Origin: Amycolatopsis acididurans
GTDB lineage: Bacteria > Actinomycetota > Actinomycetes > Mycobacteriales > Pseudonocardiaceae
DNA: 64,000 nucleotides
Direction of reading: 5' to 3'
Assembly: GCF_012328925.1 (NCBI RefSeq)
Contig: NZ_JAAXLS010000001.1
Span: forward strand, 612,224 to 676,223
This document shows positions 24,295-33,365 of this stretch, in pieces (the stretch's first letter is position 1; each line of letters starts with the position of its first letter). A program made the position numbers and the translations under genes. Under the pieces are notes generated by a model, which searched no databases, was not told where the DNA came from, and saw nothing but the letters and a program-made list of their open reading frames with translations.

Positions 24295-25911
24295 ATGTCG
24301 CAGACGACAGTCCGGGACCGGTACTCCGACGAGGAGATCCGCGCGTTCTACGCGGCCCGCTTCTGGCGCCAGGAGGGTCTGTTCGAACTGGTGGAGACGC
24401 AGGCGCGACGTCACGGCGAGAAGGTGTTCGCCACCGACGCCACCACCTCGCTGACGTACACGGACCTGCGCGAACGGGGTGAGCGCCTCGCGGCGGGCCT
24501 GGCCGGGCTCGGCGTCGGTGCGGGGGACCGCATCGCCGTGCAGCTGCCGAACTGGACCGAGTTCCTGCTCATCGCGGTCGCGACGGCGCGGCTCGGCGCG
24601 ATCCTGGTGCCGATCATGCCCATCTACCGCGCCGGCGAGGTCGGCTACGTGGTCCGGCATTCCGGCGCCAAGGTCGCGATCACGTGCGAGGAGTTCAAGG
24701 GCTTCCGGCACCTGGACATGTTCGCCGGGCTGCGCGAGTCCTGTCCCGATCTGGACCACCTGGTGGTGGTGCGCGGCACGGGCGCGGTGCGCTTCGAGGA
24801 CCTGCTCGCCGCCCCGGCGGGAAACCCCGGGGACCGGCCCTCGCCGGACGACGCCTTCCTGATCGTCTACACCTCGGGCACCACCTCGCGGCCGAAGGGC
24901 TGCTTCCACACCTTCAACACCGTGCGCGCCAGCGCCGCGGCCATCGCACGCAGCGTCGGCTACGACGAGCACGACGTGCAGTTCGGTCCCTCGCCGGTCA
25001 CGCACAGCACGGGACTGGTGACCAGCCTCGTGCTGCCCTTGCTCGCGGGCGCGTCCTCGCACCTGATGGAGGTGTGGGAGCCGCACGAGGGATGGCAGCG
25101 CATCGCCAAGCACGGCTGCACCGTCGCGGTGACGGCGACACCGTTCCTGCAGATGCTGATGGCGGCCTACGACCAGGACCGGCACGACGCGAGCAGCCTG
25201 CGGGTGTGGGTGTGTGCGGGCTCGCCCATCCCCGGTGCGATCGTGCGCCGGGCAGGGGAGCAGTTCCCGGGCTGCCGGGTGCTGAGCCTGTACGGCCGGT
25301 CCGAGAACTTCCTGACCACGATGTGCACTGTGGACGATCCGCCGGAGCGTTCGGCCACCTCCGACGGTTCGGCGATCGCCGGCGCCGCGGTGAAGGTGGT
25401 GGACGAACTGGGCGCGGAAGTTCCGCGCGGCACCGAGGGCGACATCGCCTATCGCGGGCCGAGCCACATGCTCGGCTACTACCGCGATCCCGAACAGACA
25501 CAGGCGTTGTTCACCCCCGACGGGTTCTCGCGATCGGGGGATCTGGGCGTGATGGACGACGACGGGTACGTCCGTGTCACGGGACGGCTCAAGGACATCA
25601 TCATTCGCGGCGGGCTCAACATTAGCGCGCGTGAACTGGAGGAGCTTTTGGCCGAGCATCCGGCGGTCGCGAGCGTCGCCGTGGTCGGCATGCCGGACGA
25701 GCGGCTCGGCGAACGCGTCTGCGCCTGCGTCGTCCCGACCGAAGGTGCGCGGCCGGCGCTGGAGGATCTGACCGGCTACCTGCGCGAGCGCGACGTGGCC
25801 ACACCGAAGCTGCCGGAACGGCTCGAACTGCTCGGCGAACTGCCGATGACGGCCACCGGCAAGGTACGCAAGCACGTGCTGCGCGACGAGATCGCCCGGA
25901 AATCGCGGTGA
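24295..25911 (+). CDS. AMP-forming acyl-CoA ligase (copy 1)
   Basis: A 538-residue cytosolic member of the ANL superfamily. Seen are the P-loop-like YTSGTTSRPKGC, the A5-type motif SLYGRSEN, the hinge region SGDLGVMDDDGYVRVTGRLKD and the catalytic Lys near the C-terminus in TATGKVRKHVL. It activates a carboxylic acid as acyl-AMP and transfers it to CoA. It is a close paralogue of the ligase at 36411 (both begin TVRDRYS.EEI). I prefer ATG 24295, 8 nt from GAGAGG; ATG 24289 is the alternative. A FadR-like site lies upstream. Confidence 0.9.
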   Translation: MSQTTVRDRYSDEEIRAFYAARFWRQEGLFELVETQARRHGEKVFATDATTSLTYTDLRERGERLAAGLAGLGVGAGDRIAVQLPNWTEFLLIAVATARLGAILVPIMPIYRAGEVGYVVRHSGAKVAITCEEFKGFRHLDMFAGLRESCPDLDHLVVVRGTGAVRFEDLLAAPAGNPGDRPSPDDAFLIVYTSGTTSRPKGCFHTFNTVRASAAAIARSVGYDEHDVQFGPSPVTHSTGLVTSLVLPLLAGASSHLMEVWEPHEGWQRIAKHGCTVAVTATPFLQMLMAAYDQDRHDASSLRVWVCAGSPIPGAIVRRAGEQFPGCRVLSLYGRSENFLTTMCTVDDPPERSATSDGSAIAGAAVKVVDELGAEVPRGTEGDIAYRGPSHMLGYYRDPEQTQALFTPDGFSRSGDLGVMDDDGYVRVTGRLKDIIIRGGLNISARELEELLAEHPAVASVAVVGMPDERLGERVCACVVPTEGARPALEDLTGYLRERDVATPKLPERLELLGELPMTATGKVRKHVLRDEIARKSR

Positions 25912-27377
25912 TCGACGCGGCGGTCACCCAGGCCTGCGTGCTCGCGGGCTTCGCACACGGCAGACTGCTCGCCCGCGATCCCGCCGACCCGGTCCTGCGG
26001 CAGAGCGCGCCCGCGGTCATGTCCGGCGCCGAGGCCCGCACGCGGGGGAGCCGGGTACCGCGCGCGAACACCGCCACGCTCGTCGCGGTTCCCGTTGGGG
26101 CACAGCACGTTCTGGTGCTGGAAGACCCGTCGGCCGCGGAGGTCTCCGGCACGCTGCTCGGCCAGCTCGCCGCGTACGCCGACTTCGCCGGGATCGCGAT
26201 CGCCGAGTCCACCGCCGAGCGGCGGCTGGGCAAGCTGGCCGGCGGCGGGCTGTCCGGGCTGGTGCGGGCCTGCGCGGACCTCACGGGCAAGGTGACGGCG
26301 TTGTTCGACGCGCAGCACCGGCTCGTCGCGTCGGCCGGCCCGGCCCGGATCCGGGTGCCCTCGCCCGCAGAGCTCGGCGCGCCCGGTGAGGTCACCGTGG
26401 TGCCCGCCCGGTGGGGCGGCCCGGCCCGAAGGCACGTCGTCGCGCCCGCGGGGAACTTCGGCTGGCTCGTGCTCGCCGAACATCCGGCGGTGCTCACCCC
26501 GTTCGACGAGTTCGTCGCGCGCCGGACCGCCGAACTGGCCGGGACCGAGTTCGCCATCCAGCGCCGCGTCGCCGCCGTGGCGTGGAACGCGCGCTCCTCG
26601 CTCGCACGCCAGCTGGTCAAGGGTTCGTCCACTGTGGACGACTTGCGCAGCAGTGCCGAATACCTGGGCGTGAGCATCGATGTGCGGCGTATCCTCGCCT
26701 ACGTCATGCACGCCGCCGACGACGAGCGCCTCGCCGACGGGGTCGGCCAGGCGCTCGGGGTCGAGGTGCTGGGCACCCGCGGTTCGGACGGTGTGCTGCT
26801 GCTCATCGAAACCCCGCCGGAGGTCAGCGCGGTCGCGATGGTCGGCCGGGTGAAGGCGGCCGTGCGCCGGGTGATCACCGAGGACGTCGTGGTCGGGGTG
26901 TCCTCGGTCTGCGAGGCCACCGCCCTGGCCCGTGCCTACCGCGAGGCGCGGGAGGTCGCGCAGTGCATCGACCGGTTCGTCGGGCCCTCGTCGCCGCGCG
27001 TGCTGGCCGTCGACGACCTCGGGCCCGCGCGGCTGTTCGTCGCCAACAGCGCGGTCACCGCTGTGCGTTCCTACATCGACGACGTGCTGGGCCCGTTGCT
27101 TTCCGGCGACGCCTCGGATCTGCTGTGGACGTTGCAGCAGTACTTCGAATGCGGGCGCAGCGTCCGGGCCTCAGCGGTACGGCTCGGCGTGCACGAGAAC
27201 ACGGTGCGGCTGCGCCTGGGCCGGGTGCGCTCGGCGACCGGGTTCGATGTGGCGGCCGATCCCGCCGATCAGCTGAGCGTGCAGACCGCGCTGCTCGTAC
27301 TGCGGCTCCAGGGACACCCCGCACTGCCGTCGTTCGCCGACGGCGGGACCGACCAGGAGGGAAGGAAAACAGCGTGA
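25908..27377 (+). CDS. PucR/CdaR-type transcriptional regulator
   Basis: A 489-residue regulator. The C-terminus (about residues 410-460, LLWTLQQYFECGRSVRASAV then GVHENTVRLRLGRVRSATG) is the PucR-type helix-turn-helix. The preceding region (VRRILAYVMHAAD to VVVGVSSVCEATALARAYRE) resembles the GGDEF-like middle domain of that family. The N-terminal half may be a GAF-like sensor. GTG 25908 overlaps the ligase stop (GTGA), so ligase and regulator are cotranslated, an uncommon arrangement that could give feedback on the acid or its CoA ester. Confidence 0.85.
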   Translation: MIDAAVTQACVLAGFAHGRLLARDPADPVLRQSAPAVMSGAEARTRGSRVPRANTATLVAVPVGAQHVLVLEDPSAAEVSGTLLGQLAAYADFAGIAIAESTAERRLGKLAGGGLSGLVRACADLTGKVTALFDAQHRLVASAGPARIRVPSPAELGAPGEVTVVPARWGGPARRHVVAPAGNFGWLVLAEHPAVLTPFDEFVARRTAELAGTEFAIQRRVAAVAWNARSSLARQLVKGSSTVDDLRSSAEYLGVSIDVRRILAYVMHAADDERLADGVGQALGVEVLGTRGSDGVLLLIETPPEVSAVAMVGRVKAAVRRVITEDVVVGVSSVCEATALARAYREAREVAQCIDRFVGPSSPRVLAVDDLGPARLFVANSAVTAVRSYIDDVLGPLLSGDASDLLWTLQQYFECGRSVRASAVRLGVHENTVRLRLGRVRSATGFDVAADPADQLSVQTALLVLRLQGHPALPSFADGGTDQEGRKTA

Positions 27378-28066
27378 AGGCATTGGTGACGGGCGCGGCC
27401 CGCGAAGGCGGGATCGGGGAGGCGATCGTCGCGCGGTTGCGCGCCGCCGGGATGGAGGTCGTGACGCTGGACCGCGAACCCGGATGCACCTACCAGGCCG
27501 ACATCGCCAACGACGAGCTGCCGGTGCTCGACGACATCGACGTCTACGTCGGAAACGCCGGTCTCACCACGATGTTCGGCTCCGCGCACCGGTTCTCGCT
27601 CGAACGCTGGCAGAAGGATCTCGCGGTCAACCTCACCGGCACGTTCCGCGTCCTGCAGGCCTGCCTGACCGGGATGCGCGAGCGGAAGTTCGGCCGGATC
27701 GTGATCGTGTCCAGCACCGCGGGGACGCGGGGACTGCCGGGCCAGGTTTCCTACAGCACCAGCAAGGCCGGGCTGCTCGGCATGGTCAAGACCGTGGCGG
27801 CGGAGAACATCGGGCTGGGCATCACTGCGAACGCCGTCCTGCCGGGCATGACGGCGAGCTCCGGCGTGCTGTCGATGCCACGCGACATCGTGGACGCGTG
27901 GACCGAGAGCATGCCCGGCGGACTGGTCGATCCGGAGGACATCGCCGACGCGGTGGGCTTCTTCGCCTCGCCGACCGCCGGGCGGGTGACCGGGCAGATC
28001 CTGACCGTCGACGGCGGCGACAGCCTGAACACACGGTCGGTGACCTCGTCGATGGTGCGGAGCTGA
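27374..28066 (+). CDS. Short-chain dehydrogenase/reductase
   Basis: A 230-residue SDR. The cofactor motif is TGAAREGGIG, one residue longer than the usual TGxxxGxG. The region that normally reads NNAG is GNAG here. Catalytic Ser is in VSSTAG and Tyr/Lys in YSTSK. It probably oxidises a hydroxyl of a CoA-bound or free intermediate with NAD(P). GTG 27374 (AAGGAA upstream) overlaps the PucR stop by 4 bp. Substrate unknown. Confidence 0.86.
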   Translation: MKALVTGAAREGGIGEAIVARLRAAGMEVVTLDREPGCTYQADIANDELPVLDDIDVYVGNAGLTTMFGSAHRFSLERWQKDLAVNLTGTFRVLQACLTGMRERKFGRIVIVSSTAGTRGLPGQVSYSTSKAGLLGMVKTVAAENIGLGITANAVLPGMTASSGVLSMPRDIVDAWTESMPGGLVDPEDIADAVGFFASPTAGRVTGQILTVDGGDSLNTRSVTSSMVRS

Positions 28067-28068
28067 GC

Positions 28069-29052
28069 ATGCGGGCCTTCGTGATCACCGAACTGACCGG
28101 GCCGCGCGGCGGCGCCGTGACCGAATTCGACGAGCCGTCCGGCGCTCATCCCTGGACCGGCGGCGAGCGGCTGCTCATCGAGGTGCACGCCGCCGGAGTG
28201 TCCTTTCCGGACCTGCTGCAGACTCGCGGGCGGTATCAGCACGTGGAACCGGTGCCCTACGTCGCCGGGGGAGAAGTCGCCGGTGTCGTGCTGGAGGCGC
28301 CGGAAGGATCGGGCTTCGCGCCGGGAGACCGGGTCGCGAGCCTGACCATCTGGGGCGCGATGGCCGAACGCGCGCTCGGTTTGCCGGACTACACCGTGCG
28401 CCTGCCGGACTCGATGGATTTCGTGGCGGGCGCGGCACTGCACCTCAACTACTCGACCGCGTGGTTCACGCTGCACCGCGTGGGCCTGGACAAGGGTGAG
28501 GACGTGCTGGTGCACGGCGCCTCGGGCGGTGTCGGCACCGCGACCATCCAGCTGGTGCGGGCCCTTGGCGCGCGCCCGATCGCCGTGGTGTCCACTTCGG
28601 ACAAGGAACGGGTCGCGCGCGAGGCCGGTGCCGAGGACGTCGTGCGCAGCGGCGACGACTGGCTGGAGCAGGTGCGCGAGCTGACCGGCGGGCACGGCGT
28701 GCAGGTCGTGGTCGATCCCGTCGGCGGCGACCGGTTCACCGATTCGCTGCGCTGCCTCGACGTCGGCGGACGCCTGGCGGTGGTCGGTTTCGCCGGCGGT
28801 TCCATCCCGACCGTGAAGGTGAACCGTCTGCTGCTGCGGGACCTGAGCGTCGTCGGGGTGGCGCTGGACCCGTACGTCCGGCGTTTCCCGCGCATCGCCC
28901 GCACCCTGGCCGGCGAGCTGGAGCGGCTGACGGCCGAGGGACACATCCGTCCGGTCGTCGGGCACGTCCTGCCGCTGGAACAGGGCGCCGAGGCGCTGGA
29001 ACTGATCGAGCGGCGGGAAGCGCTGGGCAAGGTCGTGGTGCGGATGCGCTAG
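28069..29052 (+). CDS. Zinc-free MDR (quinone oxidoreductase-like) dehydrogenase, copy 1
   Basis: A 327-residue medium-chain dehydrogenase/reductase. The N-terminal catalytic domain (GVSFPDLLQTRGRYQ, VAGGEVAGVV, GDRVASL) lacks the Cys ligands of zinc alcohol dehydrogenases. The Rossmann motif is VHGASGGVGTATIQLV, typical of NADPH:quinone reductases and enoyl reductases. It likely reduces an alpha,beta-unsaturated carbonyl. It is the last gene of the operon starting with the ligase at 24295 and overlaps the convergent SDR by 4 bp. Confidence 0.88.
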   Translation: MRAFVITELTGPRGGAVTEFDEPSGAHPWTGGERLLIEVHAAGVSFPDLLQTRGRYQHVEPVPYVAGGEVAGVVLEAPEGSGFAPGDRVASLTIWGAMAERALGLPDYTVRLPDSMDFVAGAALHLNYSTAWFTLHRVGLDKGEDVLVHGASGGVGTATIQLVRALGARPIAVVSTSDKERVAREAGAEDVVRSGDDWLEQVRELTGGHGVQVVVDPVGGDRFTDSLRCLDVGGRLAVVGFAGGSIPTVKVNRLLLRDLSVVGVALDPYVRRFPRIARTLAGELERLTAEGHIRPVVGHVLPLEQGAEALELIERREALGKVVVRMR

Positions 29053-29804
29053 TTGATCAGCACGCCGCCGTCCACGGGAAGGCTCACGCCGGTGATGTAG
29101 GCGGCGGCGTCGCTGGCCAGGAACACCGCCGTGGCCGCGATGTCGGCCGGATCGCCGATGCGTCCCAGCGGGATCTTCGCGTCGATGACCTTGCGCTTGT
29201 AGTTCTCGCTGTAGTCGGCCGTGGCCTCGGTGGGGAAGACTCCGGGCAGCAGCGCGTTGACCCGGATTCCACGTGAACCCCATTGCGCCGCGAGATCGCG
29301 GGTGAGCCCGAGGATCGCGGCCTTGCTCGCGCTGTAGCCGGCGGCGGGCATCTTGGCGGTCGTCACCGCCATCACGCTGGAGATGTTGATGACCGACGAG
29401 CCCGCGCCCATCACCCGGCCGCACGCCTGCGCCATCCAGTAGGCGCCGAACAGGTTGAGGTCCACCACCGAGCGGAAATGCTCCGGCGGATCGTCGGTCG
29501 CCGGGAAGTACTTCCCGCCCGTGCCCGCGTTGTTCACGAGCACGTCGACGCGCCCGAACCCGGCCATCGCGGCGGCGACGAGGGCGTCACAGTCCTCGAT
29601 GCGGGTCACGTCGGTCCGCCGGGCGATCACCGAGCGACCCGTTTTCTCGATCACGGCCGCGGTCTCGGCCAGCCGGTCCGTACGCCGGGCGCCGATGGCG
29701 ACGTCGGCACCCGCCTCCGCCAGTGCGGCGGCGAACGCGGCGCCGAGACCGGACGAGGCACCCGTGACGACGGCGACCTTGCCCTCGAGACTGAAACGGT
29801 TCAT
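29049..29804 (-). CDS. Short-chain dehydrogenase/reductase (FabG-like)
   Basis: A 251-residue classical SDR with TGASSGLG (residues 14-21), NNAG, Ser in ISSVMAV and YSASK. The C-terminal YITGVSLPVDGG is typical of the FabG-like group. It is transcribed alone leftward and convergent with the MDR gene. Probable role is oxidation or reduction of a 3-hydroxy/3-keto acyl or alicyclic intermediate; nothing in the sequence defines the substrate. No FadR-like site is seen upstream. Confidence 0.87.
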   Translation of the reverse strand: MNRFSLEGKVAVVTGASSGLGAAFAAALAEAGADVAIGARRTDRLAETAAVIEKTGRSVIARRTDVTRIEDCDALVAAAMAGFGRVDVLVNNAGTGGKYFPATDDPPEHFRSVVDLNLFGAYWMAQACGRVMGAGSSVINISSVMAVTTAKMPAAGYSASKAAILGLTRDLAAQWGSRGIRVNALLPGVFPTEATADYSENYKRKVIDAKIPLGRIGDPADIAATAVFLASDAAAYITGVSLPVDGGVLIN

Positions 29805-29927
29805 GGTTCGCTTCTAACACAGGCGAAACCCGGCGATCGAGCCCGCCGCGGCCGATGACTGTGGAGATCTCCAGCGACCCGTCCCCGGATCCTTGCCCCG
29901 GACAGCAGCAGCCAGCACGCTGCGAAG

Positions 29928-30905
29928 GTGCTCGATGAGAACGAACTCCTCGCGCGGCTGCGCGCCTTCTGGCCCGGCAGCGAAGTCGGTGGCCTGCGGC
30001 CGCTGCCGGGAGGCGTCTCCAGCCTCACCTTCGCCGCGACCGTCCAGCCGGACAGGCACATCGTCGTGAAGGTCGCGCCGCCGGGACTGGCGCCGGTGAA
30101 GAACCGCGACGTGCTCCGGCAGGCGCGCATCCTGCGGCTGCTGGCCGGTACCGGCGTCCCGGTACCCGCGGTGCTCGGCGAGGACGCCGCGATGCCGCCG
30201 CTGTTCGCGATGACCTTCGAGGCGGGCCAGTCCTACGAACCGCACCTCGACGTCACCGGCGACCCGCCGACCCCGGATACCGTGACCGCGCGCGCCCTGG
30301 CCGCGGCACGCACACTGGCGCGCCTGCAGCAGGTGCCGCCGCCGGACGAGGAGCCGATCCCGCTGCGGGACGAACTGGACCGCTGGGCGAAACTCCTCGC
30401 CACGGTCGAGGACGGGATCGCACCCGGCCACGCGGACCTGCACGCCCGTCTGGCGAGCGGAATCCCGGAGGGTGCCGTGCCGACCGTGGTCCATGGCGAC
30501 TACCGGCTCGCGAACATGTTGTTCACCGGCGAGTATCTGCGCGCGATCATCGACTGGGAGATCTGGTCCGTCGGCGATCCCCGCACCGACCTGGCGTGGC
30601 TGCTGATGCACACCGATCCCCGGCACCGGTTCCACGAGCAACGCGGCGAGGCGGACCGGAAGGCGGGCACCGGCATGCCCGCGCTCCCGCGCCTGCTGGA
30701 CGGATATCTCGACGCCGGCGGCAAGGAGCCCGCCGCGCTCGGCTGGTTCCTCGCCTACTGCTACTACAAGACCGCGGCGACCATCGCCGTGTTCGTCAAG
30801 CGCAACCGCCGCCGCGAGGAGCCGGACCCCCATCTGGTCACCGCCGCCGCGAGCCTCGCCGCGGTCGTCGAACGCGGGCACACCGCGCTCGATCAGTCGA
30901 AGTAG
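29928..30905 (+). CDS. APH-family phosphotransferase, ACAD10/11-type (copy 1)
   Basis: A 325-residue kinase-fold protein. The catalytic loop is VVHGDYRLANM and the metal-binding segment is AIIDWEIWSVGDPRTDLAW, characteristic of the group related to the N-terminal domain of human ACAD10/ACAD11 and to LvaA. Those relatives phosphorylate 4-hydroxyacyl-CoA so that a paired dehydrogenase can remove phosphate. An acyl-CoA dehydrogenase and a MaoC hydratase lie next to it, supporting a similar role. The start GTG 29928 has only a weak ribosome site (GCGAAG). Confidence 0.83.
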   Translation: MLDENELLARLRAFWPGSEVGGLRPLPGGVSSLTFAATVQPDRHIVVKVAPPGLAPVKNRDVLRQARILRLLAGTGVPVPAVLGEDAAMPPLFAMTFEAGQSYEPHLDVTGDPPTPDTVTARALAAARTLARLQQVPPPDEEPIPLRDELDRWAKLLATVEDGIAPGHADLHARLASGIPEGAVPTVVHGDYRLANMLFTGEYLRAIIDWEIWSVGDPRTDLAWLLMHTDPRHRFHEQRGEADRKAGTGMPALPRLLDGYLDAGGKEPAALGWFLAYCYYKTAATIAVFVKRNRRREEPDPHLVTAAASLAAVVERGHTALDQSK

Positions 30906-31345
30906 GCGACAACGGAGTCCGCGACACAGGCCGGTTTCGCCGCCCCTTCGAGCTCGAAGGTCTGCGTGAGCGTGAACCGGGTGCCACCGGGGATCTCCTT
31001 GGCGCCGGCGAGCGTGGCGGTCATGCGCACGCGGCCGCCCGCGGGTACCGGCGTGAGCCAGCGAACCTTGTCGTAGCCGTAGTTGAGCGCCAGCGAATAG
31101 CCCTGCATCGCGTAGATCTCGTACAGGAACTTGGGTCCGAGCGAGAGCGTGTAGAGCCCGTGCGCGATGGTGCCGCCGAGCCCGGCTTGCCTGCCGCGCT
31201 CCGGATCGACGTGAATGTCCTCGAAATCGTCGGTCGCCGCGGCGAACGCGTCGATGCGCTGCTGCGTCACCTCGTGCCACGCACTCGTGCCCAGCACGTC
31301 ACCGACGCACTCCCGCATCGCCGCGATGCTCTCGAAAGTCACCAT
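30893..31345 (-). CDS. MaoC-like (R)-specific enoyl-CoA hydratase
   Basis: A 150-residue hot-dog-fold protein. The hydratase motif is ATDDFEDIHVDPERG with the catalytic Asp/His pair, followed by GGTIAHGLYTLSL. This matches single-domain MaoC/NodN-type hydratases. It would hydrate a trans-2-enoyl-CoA. I use ATG 31345; a TTG at 31357 is also in frame. The 3' end overlaps the phosphotransferase gene by 13 bp on the opposite strand, and the gene is divergent from an acyl-CoA dehydrogenase. Confidence 0.87.
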   Translation of the reverse strand: MVTFESIAAMRECVGDVLGTSAWHEVTQQRIDAFAAATDDFEDIHVDPERGRQAGLGGTIAHGLYTLSLGPKFLYEIYAMQGYSLALNYGYDKVRWLTPVPAGGRVRMTATLAGAKEIPGGTRFTLTQTFELEGAAKPACVADSVVAYFD

Positions 31346-31499
31346 GCCCCGACCCAATCACGGCCCCCGCGCCGGGCCCCGGACGTGCGGGCAGGCGACT
31401 GGAGAAGTCCACACTGCCCGCGAGCGCGCCACGAGCTTCGACGAGCCTGGAATTCCTACCGTGGCGGGGCAATCCTCAAGACGACGAGAGGCCCGCGCC

Positions 31500-32750
31500 A
31501 TGGAGTGGTCCATTCCCAGCGATGTCGAACAGTTCGTGAAAGATCTCGACACCTTCATCGACGCCGAGATCCGGCCGCTGGAGGCCGCGAACCCGGAGTT
31601 CTTCGACCACCGCCGGGAGTTCAGCCGCACCGACGTGGACCGCGGCGGCATCCCCACCCGGCAGTGGCGTGAGCTGATGGGCGAGGCGCGGCGGCGAGCC
31701 GACGCGGCGGGCTTCTACCGGTATCCGCTTCCGGCCGCGCTCGGCGGCCGCGACGGCACGAACCTCGCGATGGCCGTGATCCGCGAGCACCTGGCCCGTC
31801 GCGGACCGGGGCTGCACGCCGAACTGTCCCACGAGGCCTCGGTCGTGGCGAACCTCCCGCTGGCGCTCGTGCTGCACGAGTACGGCACGCCGGAGCAGCG
31901 GGAGCGTTACCTGGACCGGCTGGTGCGCGGCGAGATCGAGATGGCGTTCGGGCTCACCGAACCGGGGCACGGCAGCGACGCGACCTACCTGGAGACGACG
32001 GCACGGCGCGATGGTGACGACTGGATCATCGAGGGCGCGAAGCGGTTCAACAGCGTGGTCGACGTGGCCGAGGTGGACCTGGTGTTCGCGCGAACCTCCG
32101 GCGAGCCGGGCAAGGCCGCGGGCATCACGGCCTTCCTCGTGCCGACGGACGCGCCCGGCTTCGAGATCCCGTACTACCACTGGACCTTCAATATGCCCAG
32201 CGACCACGCCGAGGTCCGGCTCGACGGCGTGCGGGTGCCTTCCGGCGCGGTCCTGGGAGAGGTGGGGCGGGGCCTGGACTGCGCGCAGCTGTTCGTGCAC
32301 GAGAACCGGATCCGGCAGGCGGCCTCGTCGCTGGGCGCGGCGCAGTTCTGCATCGACGAGAGCGCGCGCTACGCGCAGGAGCGCGTCGTGTTCGGCAGGC
32401 CGCTGCACGAGCACCAGGGCATCCAGTGGCAGCTCGTCGAACTGCAGACCGAAGCCGAGCTCGTGCGCAACACCCTGTACAAGACGGCGTGGCTGATGGA
32501 CGAGCTGGGCAAGACCGGCGTGAGCGACAAGGTCGCGATGGTCAACTACCGCGGCAACCAGCTCGCGTGCGAGGCCGCGGACCGTGCGATGCAGATTCAC
32601 GGTGGCGTCGGCTACACGCGGCACAAGCCGTTCGAGTTCATCTACCGGCACCACCGCCGCTACCGCATCACCGAGGGCTCGGACGAACTGCAGAAGCGGC
32701 GGATCGCGGCGGCGATGTTCAGCTTCGGGCGACTTGGGAGCCCAAAGTAG
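31500..32750 (+). CDS. Acyl-CoA dehydrogenase (ACAD10/11-like)
   Basis: A 416-residue FAD-dependent dehydrogenase. FAD/substrate motifs are FGLTEPGHGSDATYLET and the C-terminal QIHGGVGYTRHKPFEFIYRHHRRYRI followed by EGSDELQ, where Glu is at the usual catalytic or substrate-binding segment. The long N-terminus (FIDAEIRPLEAANPEFFDHRR) resembles actinobacterial FadE and ACAD10/11 dehydrogenase domains. It makes a 2-enoyl-CoA and passes electrons to ETF. GAGAGG precedes ATG 31500. The nearby phosphotransferase suggests 4-hydroxyacyl-CoA substrates. Confidence 0.88.
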   Translation: MEWSIPSDVEQFVKDLDTFIDAEIRPLEAANPEFFDHRREFSRTDVDRGGIPTRQWRELMGEARRRADAAGFYRYPLPAALGGRDGTNLAMAVIREHLARRGPGLHAELSHEASVVANLPLALVLHEYGTPEQRERYLDRLVRGEIEMAFGLTEPGHGSDATYLETTARRDGDDWIIEGAKRFNSVVDVAEVDLVFARTSGEPGKAAGITAFLVPTDAPGFEIPYYHWTFNMPSDHAEVRLDGVRVPSGAVLGEVGRGLDCAQLFVHENRIRQAASSLGAAQFCIDESARYAQERVVFGRPLHEHQGIQWQLVELQTEAELVRNTLYKTAWLMDELGKTGVSDKVAMVNYRGNQLACEAADRAMQIHGGVGYTRHKPFEFIYRHHRRYRITEGSDELQKRRIAAAMFSFGRLGSPK

Positions 32751-33285
32751 ACAGTCCGTTCGCGGCGAAGCCTGTGATCAGGTCGGGCAGGGCCGGCGTC
32801 GAGGCCAGCGACGTCGGCCAGTAGGCCACCGAGAAGATGACCCCGAGGCAGGCCTGCGTGCCGGCCGCGATCTCGGCCTTGTCGGCCCCGGGAAAGCAGC
32901 GCGCCACGGCCGTCTCCCAGCGCGCGATGTACTGGCGGCGCCTGCGGTCGAACTGCCGTTTCCACGGATCGACCAGCGAACGGTCCTCACGCTGGTAGAC
33001 GTTGACCAGATGCCGGTGATTGACCGTGAAGTTCACGTGGTGCCGGATGAGCCGGTCGAGGTCGCGCTCCGGTTCGTCGTAGACCGGCGCGGTGGCCGAC
33101 AGCAGCTCGTCGAGCGCCTCGTTGAACAACGCGGCCAGTATCTCGTCCTTGCCCGAGAAATGCCGGTACAGCGCCGGCCCGCTCAGCCCGGCGCGCTTGC
33201 CGAGCTCGTCGACCCCGACCCCGTGGAAGCCCTTCTCGAAGAAGACCGCGGCGGCCGTATCCAGGATCTTACGGTCCCTGTCCAC
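32719..33285 (-). CDS. TetR-family transcriptional regulator
   Basis: A 188-residue regulator. The N-terminal helix-turn-helix (about residues 8-50) contains VDELGKRAGLSGPALYRHFSGKDEIL, and the rest is an all-helical ligand domain (SATAPVYDEPERDLDRLI onward) of the kind seen in actinobacterial lipid-regulators such as KstR-like proteins. It is convergent with and overlaps the acyl-CoA dehydrogenase by 32 bp. The palindrome AACGATCGTT lies 26 bp upstream of its GTG start, a likely autoregulatory site. Confidence 0.88.
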   Translation of the reverse strand: MDRDRKILDTAAAVFFEKGFHGVGVDELGKRAGLSGPALYRHFSGKDEILAALFNEALDELLSATAPVYDEPERDLDRLIRHHVNFTVNHRHLVNVYQREDRSLVDPWKRQFDRRRRQYIARWETAVARCFPGADKAEIAAGTQACLGVIFSVAYWPTSLASTPALPDLITGFAANGLSTLGSQVARS

Positions 33286-33310
33286 CAGGAAAACCTAGCA
33301 CAAGACCGTG

Positions 33311-33320
33311 AACGATCGTT
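33311..33320. promoter_or_regulatory. Candidate TetR operator AACGATCGTT
   Basis: A perfect 10-bp palindrome in the 80-bp gap between the divergent tetR-like gene and the LuxR-GAF gene. Position and symmetry fit a TetR dimer site controlling both genes. No second copy was seen in neighbouring promoter regions, so the regulator may act only locally. Confidence 0.45.
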
Positions 33321-33365
33321 ATTCTGCTGACTACAGCCGGGAGCGGATCGGAAAGGCACGACGAG

